A DNA stretch of 64,000 bases from Pseudaeromonas paramecii (lineage in GTDB: Bacteria > Pseudomonadota > Gammaproteobacteria > Enterobacterales > Aeromonadaceae), in NCBI RefSeq assembly GCF_039540575.1, contig NZ_BAABFC010000012.1:186001-250000 (forward strand), read 5' to 3'. The translations under genes and the position numbers were made by a program. The notes beneath the pieces are model-generated. The model was not told the origin of the DNA. It was given only the letters and a program-made list of their open reading frames with translations, and made no database searches. Shown here in pieces: positions 60,707-64,000 of the stretch (positions are counted from its first letter, which is position 1; every line of letters begins with the position of its first letter).

Positions 60707-61970
60707 CTCCCGAGATCGGGCCAGCCTGGCGGGGCGTCAGTGGCAGACCTGGCGGTCGTTGAGCCCGGCGGCGCGTCTGCTGATCTTCAACGGTCTGGCG
60801 TTCAACCTGGGGTTTTACATGCTGATGCCCTTCCTGGCCCAGCATCTGGGCGGCAGCCTGGGGCTGGCCGGTTGGGCCTGCGGCCTGGTGATGGGCCTGC
60901 GGGTCTTCAGTCAGCAGGGGCTGTTCCTGCTGGGGGGCAGCCTGGGGGATCGTATCGGCTACCACAGTGCCATCGTGCTGGGGTGTCTGGTACGGGCGCT
61001 GGGCTTTGTCCTGCTGGGCTGGGCCGACAGCCTGTCGCTGCTGCTGCTGGCCGCCGCCTTGACCGGGTTTGCCGGGGCCCTGTTCACCCCCTGTGCCCAG
61101 GCGTATCTGGCCGGCGAATGCACCACGCCATCCCTGCGGCAACGGGCGTTTGCCCTGCATAACCTGGCCAGCAGTGCCGGCATGCTGCTGGGGCCCGTGC
61201 TGGGCATGCTGTTGAGCCTGCAGCGCTTTGCCTTGATTGGTCTGCTGGCCGGTGGCCTGTTCGCCCTGTTGGGCGGCTTGCAATACTGGCTACTGCCCCC
61301 AGTGGTGGCCCAGACGACAGCGGCCTCCCAGGGGGTACTGGGTCAGTGGCGGCGCATGTTGGGCGAGCGCGCCTTTGTGCTGTTCACCCTGCTGGCGGGC
61401 TGTTATCAGGTGCTGTTCCATCAACTCTATCTGGCCATTCCGGCCTTTTTGCAGTCGGAGCCTCAGGCCGAGCATCTGCTGGGGGCCGTGTTCACCTTAT
61501 CGGCCATCATCGGGGTGCTGCTGCAGTTGCCGGTATCGCGGCTGGTTGAGCGGCGACTGGGGGTCGCACCGGCCATGGGCCTGGGGTTGGGGCTCATGGG
61601 GCTGAGCTATCTGGCGCTGCCCTTGTTGGCGCCCTGGCCGGCCCAGGCCGTATTGCTGCAGGTCGCCCTGCTGTCGCTGGGCTCCCTCCTCTGTTATCCG
61701 CTGTTTGCCGCTCAGCTACCGCAGTTTGCCCGAGCCGGCCAGCTGGGCAGCTATTACGGCCTGTATGCCAGCCTGGGGGGCTGCCTGGCCCTGGTGGGGA
61801 ACCTGCTGGTGGGCGCGTTGTTGGGGGCGGCCGGCAGCCAACCCTCCCACCTGATCTGGTTGGGGCTGACCCTGGTTGGCGTGCTGGCCGGCACCGGGCT
61901 GTGGCAGCATGTCAGGCGCTGCACTCAGTCTGCGGCGGTGGGCAAGCCGGTGGTGTCTCCACCGGCCTAA
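60699..61970 (+). CDS. MFS transporter in iron-uptake operon
   Basis: A 423-residue protein with twelve hydrophobic segments. It starts at ATG 60699 inside the end of the ATPase gene, so it is the fourth gene of the operon. The motif A-like loop GGSLGDRIGYHSAIVLG lies between TM2 and TM3, and a second repeats in the C-terminal half (SRLVERRLGVAPAMGLG). It resembles drug/siderophore exporters such as MdtH or EntS. Co-transcription with an iron importer and a Fur box favours siderophore efflux or cytosolic release of a chelate, but this is an inference from position. Confidence 0.8.
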   Translation: MADSRDRASLAGRQWQTWRSLSPAARLLIFNGLAFNLGFYMLMPFLAQHLGGSLGLAGWACGLVMGLRVFSQQGLFLLGGSLGDRIGYHSAIVLGCLVRALGFVLLGWADSLSLLLLAAALTGFAGALFTPCAQAYLAGECTTPSLRQRAFALHNLASSAGMLLGPVLGMLLSLQRFALIGLLAGGLFALLGGLQYWLLPPVVAQTTAASQGVLGQWRRMLGERAFVLFTLLAGCYQVLFHQLYLAIPAFLQSEPQAEHLLGAVFTLSAIIGVLLQLPVSRLVERRLGVAPAMGLGLGLMGLSYLALPLLAPWPAQAVLLQVALLSLGSLLCYPLFAAQLPQFARAGQLGSYYGLYASLGGCLALVGNLLVGALLGAAGSQPSHLIWLGLTLVGVLAGTGLWQHVRRCTQSAAVGKPVVSPPA

Positions 61971-62138
61971 CCGGGCCGAGATCTGAGCAGCCTTGCCATC
62001 CCATCATCGTCTTGTGCCTGGTCGGCCTGCGCCGATTCGGGGCGGTTTAGAGGTTTATCCCTGTGCCGCCTCGTGAGAAGATCGGCGGGCCCGGCTGCCA
62101 GGCCGAGGCAAACCCTCTTCGCTTACATTGGGTGTGGC

Positions 62139-62717
62139 ATGCTGCTGATCATCGATAATTACGACTCCTTTACCTACAACCTGGTGCAGTACTTCGGCCA
62201 ACTGGGGGCGCCGGTCCAGGTGGTGCGCAACGATGCCATCGACCTGGCGGGTATCGAGGCGCTGGCCCCCAGCCATTTGGTGATTTCGCCGGGCCCTTGC
62301 ACCCCCAACGAGGCGGGGATTTCGCTGGCGGCCATCGCGCATTTTGCCGGTCGCCTGCCGATCCTGGGGGTGTGCCTGGGGCACCAGGCCCTGGCCCAGG
62401 TGTTCGGTGGCCGTGTGGTGCGGGCCCATAAGGTGATGCATGGCAAGACCTCGGCCATCACCCATGATGGTCGCGGCGTGTTTGCCGGCTTGGCCAACCC
62501 TCTGACGGTCACCCGCTACCACTCCCTCATCGTCGAGGCGCATAGCTTGCCGGCTTGCCTGGAGGTCACCGCCTGGAGCCAGGCTGACGGGGATCAGCCG
62601 GCGGAGATCATGGGGTTGCGCCACCGCAGCCTGCCCATCGAGGGGGTGCAGTTTCATCCCGAGAGCATCCTCAGCCAGCAGGGGGTGGCCCTGCTGGGCA
62701 ACTTCTGGCACTCATGA
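62139..62717 (+). CDS. pabA: Aminodeoxychorismate synthase glutamine amidotransferase PabA
   Basis: A 192-residue class I glutamine amidotransferase that passes ammonia to PabB for folate synthesis (and, in some bacteria, to anthranilate synthase). It starts MLLIIDNYDSFTYNLVQYF at ATG 62139. The catalytic triad is visible: Cys in GVCLGHQAL, and His and Glu in VQFHPESILS. Position next to argD, as in enterobacteria, favours pabA over trpG. Confidence 0.9.
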   Translation: MLLIIDNYDSFTYNLVQYFGQLGAPVQVVRNDAIDLAGIEALAPSHLVISPGPCTPNEAGISLAAIAHFAGRLPILGVCLGHQALAQVFGGRVVRAHKVMHGKTSAITHDGRGVFAGLANPLTVTRYHSLIVEAHSLPACLEVTAWSQADGDQPAEIMGLRHRSLPIEGVQFHPESILSQQGVALLGNFWHS

Positions 62718-62755
62718 CGGCATTTATGCAAAAACCCATGGATGGCTGGGGTCTT

Positions 62756-62794
62756 GTTGATATATTATGCACGCCTTGTGATTATTATTTCATT
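62756..62794 (+). promoter_or_regulatory. Tandem ARG boxes (ArgR operator) upstream of argD
   Basis: Two 18-base boxes: gtTGATATATTATGCAcg (62756-62773) and tgTGATTATTATTTCAtt (62777-62794), against consensus nwTGAATwwwwATTCAnw. They match 11 and 12 of the 14 core positions and are exactly 3 bases apart, the canonical spacing in ArgR operators. They lie 23 bases before the argD start codon, overlapping its promoter region. Confidence 0.85.
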
Positions 62795-62816
62795 TTGATG
62801 GCGTGAGGATACAAGC

Positions 62817-64000
62817 ATGCAGCAGGTGACCCGGGCGTGGTTTGATGAGGTGATGGTGCCGACCTATGCGCCGGCGGAATTTGTGCCGGTGCGGGGCCTG
62901 GGTTCCCGCCTGTGGGATCAGCAAGGCCGTGAGTACATCGACTTGGCGGGTGGCATCGCGGTCAATGCCCTGGGGCACTGCCACCCGGCGCTGGTACATA
63001 CCCTGGTGAGCCAGGGCCAGAAGCTGTGGCATGTGAGCAACTGGATGACCAATGAGCCGGTGCTGCGCCTGGCGCGCAAGCTGGTGGACGCCACCTTTGC
63101 CGACCGGGCCTTCTTCTGCAATTCAGGCGCCGAGGCCAACGAGGCCGCCCTCAAGCTGGCTCGCCGCTACGCCCACGAGACCCATGGCCCCCAGAAGGAT
63201 CAGATCATCGCCTTCAGCCACGGCTTCCATGGCCGTACCTTCTTCACCGTCAGCGTGGGGGGCCAGGCCGCCTACTCCGATGGCTTTGGTCCCAAGCCGG
63301 GCCAGATCACCCACGTGCCCTATAACGACATCGAGGCCCTGAAGGCCGTCATCTCGGGCCGCACCTGTGCCGTGGTGATGGAGCCCATGCAGGGGGAGGG
63401 CGGTGTGCTGCCGGCAGATCCGGCCTTTGCCAGGGCCGTCCGTGAGCTGTGTGATGCCCATGATGCCCTGCTGATCATGGACGAGGTGCAGACCGGCATG
63501 GGCCGCACCGGCCATCTGTTTGGCTACATGGCTCTGGGGGTGGAGCCGGATATCCTCACCAGCGCCAAGGCCCTGGGCAGTGGCTTCCCCATCGGCGCCA
63601 TGCTCACTCGCAACGCCATCGCCGCCGTGTTCAAGCCCGGTGTGCACGGCACCACCTTTGGTGGCAATCCCCTGGCCTGTGCGGTGGCCGAGACGGCCTT
63701 CGATCTCATCAATCAACCGGCCCTGCTCAAGGGCGTGCTGGAGCGCGAAACCTGGTTCCGTGAGGCCCTGGCAGGGATCAATGCCCAGTATCACTGCTTC
63801 GAGCAGGTGCGGGGGGCCGGCCTCTTGATTGGCGCCGTACTGACCGCCGATTACCAAGGCAAGGCCAAGGCCTTCGTGGATGCGGGTATTCAAGCTGGGG
63901 TACTGGTGCTGGTGGCGGGGGGCAATGTGGTGCGTTTTGCTCCGGCCCTTAACCTGACCCGCAAGGAGTTCGAGGTGGGCATGGCCCGCTTCGCCGAAGC
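62817..64000 (+). CDS. argD: Acetylornithine aminotransferase ArgD (3' end outside window)
   Basis: A class III PLP-dependent aminotransferase that makes N-acetylornithine from the semialdehyde; many also act in lysine synthesis. About 395 residues are visible. Key segments are DLAGGIAVNALGHCHP, FFCNSGAEANEAALKLARRY (cofactor phosphate loop), IMDEVQTGMGRTG with the PLP-contacting Asp, and TSAKALGSG with the catalytic Lys. It might be AstC (arginine catabolism); the ARG boxes upstream, which repress biosynthetic genes, and pabA next door both argue for ArgD. The window ends before the stop. Confidence 0.92.
   Translation, partial: MQQVTRAWFDEVMVPTYAPAEFVPVRGLGSRLWDQQGREYIDLAGGIAVNALGHCHPALVHTLVSQGQKLWHVSNWMTNEPVLRLARKLVDATFADRAFFCNSGAEANEAALKLARRYAHETHGPQKDQIIAFSHGFHGRTFFTVSVGGQAAYSDGFGPKPGQITHVPYNDIEALKAVISGRTCAVVMEPMQGEGGVLPADPAFARAVRELCDAHDALLIMDEVQTGMGRTGHLFGYMALGVEPDILTSAKALGSGFPIGAMLTRNAIAAVFKPGVHGTTFGGNPLACAVAETAFDLINQPALLKGVLERETWFREALAGINAQYHCFEQVRGAGLLIGAVLTADYQGKAKAFVDAGIQAGVLVLVAGGNVVRFAPALNLTRKEFEVGMARFAE

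Overview
The window is about 64 kb of chromosomal DNA from a GC-rich gammaproteobacterium. Aeromonas or a close relative in the Aeromonadales fits best. The reasons are conserved gene neighbourhoods (smp/serB, radA next to PilZ genes, rsd/hemE, purHD, mrcA divergent from pilMNOPQ-aroKB-damX-dam-rpe-gph-trpS, and pabA-argD), Tap-type type IV pilus genes, and a T6SS effector that resembles the dual amidase/lysozyme effectors known from Aeromonas. The genus is an inference from gene order and protein resemblance; no database search was possible. The window opens inside deoD and closes inside argD. No rRNA, tRNA or CRISPR array was found.

Layout. 1-2.06 kb: deoD end, smp (minus), serB. 2.1-10.5 kb: an AT-rich to mixed-composition auxiliary type VI secretion (T6SS) island on the minus strand. 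Read in the direction of transcription it has a sigma54-type promoter, hcp, a terminator, vgrG, a two-part peptidoglycan-degrading effector, an LprI-like lysozyme-inhibitor immunity gene, an unknown periplasmic protein, an IS5-family deletion derivative, a 5'-truncated GH19 muramidase/chitinase-like toxin gene, and a coupled periplasmic immunity candidate. 10.5-14.7 kb: two PilZ (c-di-GMP receptor) genes flanking radA. 14.8-20.6 kb: rsd, hemE, an M23 peptidase, a uracil-DNA glycosylase-family protein with a 2-hydroxyacid dehydrogenase, and yjaG. 20.7-26.6 kb: an RND efflux pair with a palindromic operator, a CNNM/CBS membrane protein, and hupA. 26.7-30.7 kb: yjjG, a Co/Ni-type CDF exporter divergent from an RcnR-like repressor, yidA, ycbX. 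30.7-37.2 kb: a DUF2960 protein, a VF530-domain protein with a long Arg-rich repeat tail, purD and purH with a structured leader, and an Lrp-NUDIX-HD operon.

37.2-42.9 kb: a large Ig-like lipoprotein, ettA, a YitT-family protein and the C-terminal remnant of a second Ig-like lipoprotein. 42.9-57.5 kb: mrcA and the pilMNOPQ, aroKB, damX, dam, rpe, gph, trpS run. 57.6-62 kb: an iron-siderophore-type ABC importer (binding protein, permease, ATPase) with an MFS transporter under a probable Fur box. 62.1-64 kb: pabA and argD, with argD preceded by two ARG boxes spaced exactly as in classical ArgR operators.

The most unusual parts are the T6SS island, a palimpsest of effector/immunity modules including a likely toxin-domain swap inside one gene, and the Arg-rich repeat tail on the VF530 protein. 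The regulatory sites (sigma54 at hcp, RcnR-type, Fur, ARG boxes, the RND palindrome, the purH leader) were read by eye against remembered consensus sequences.
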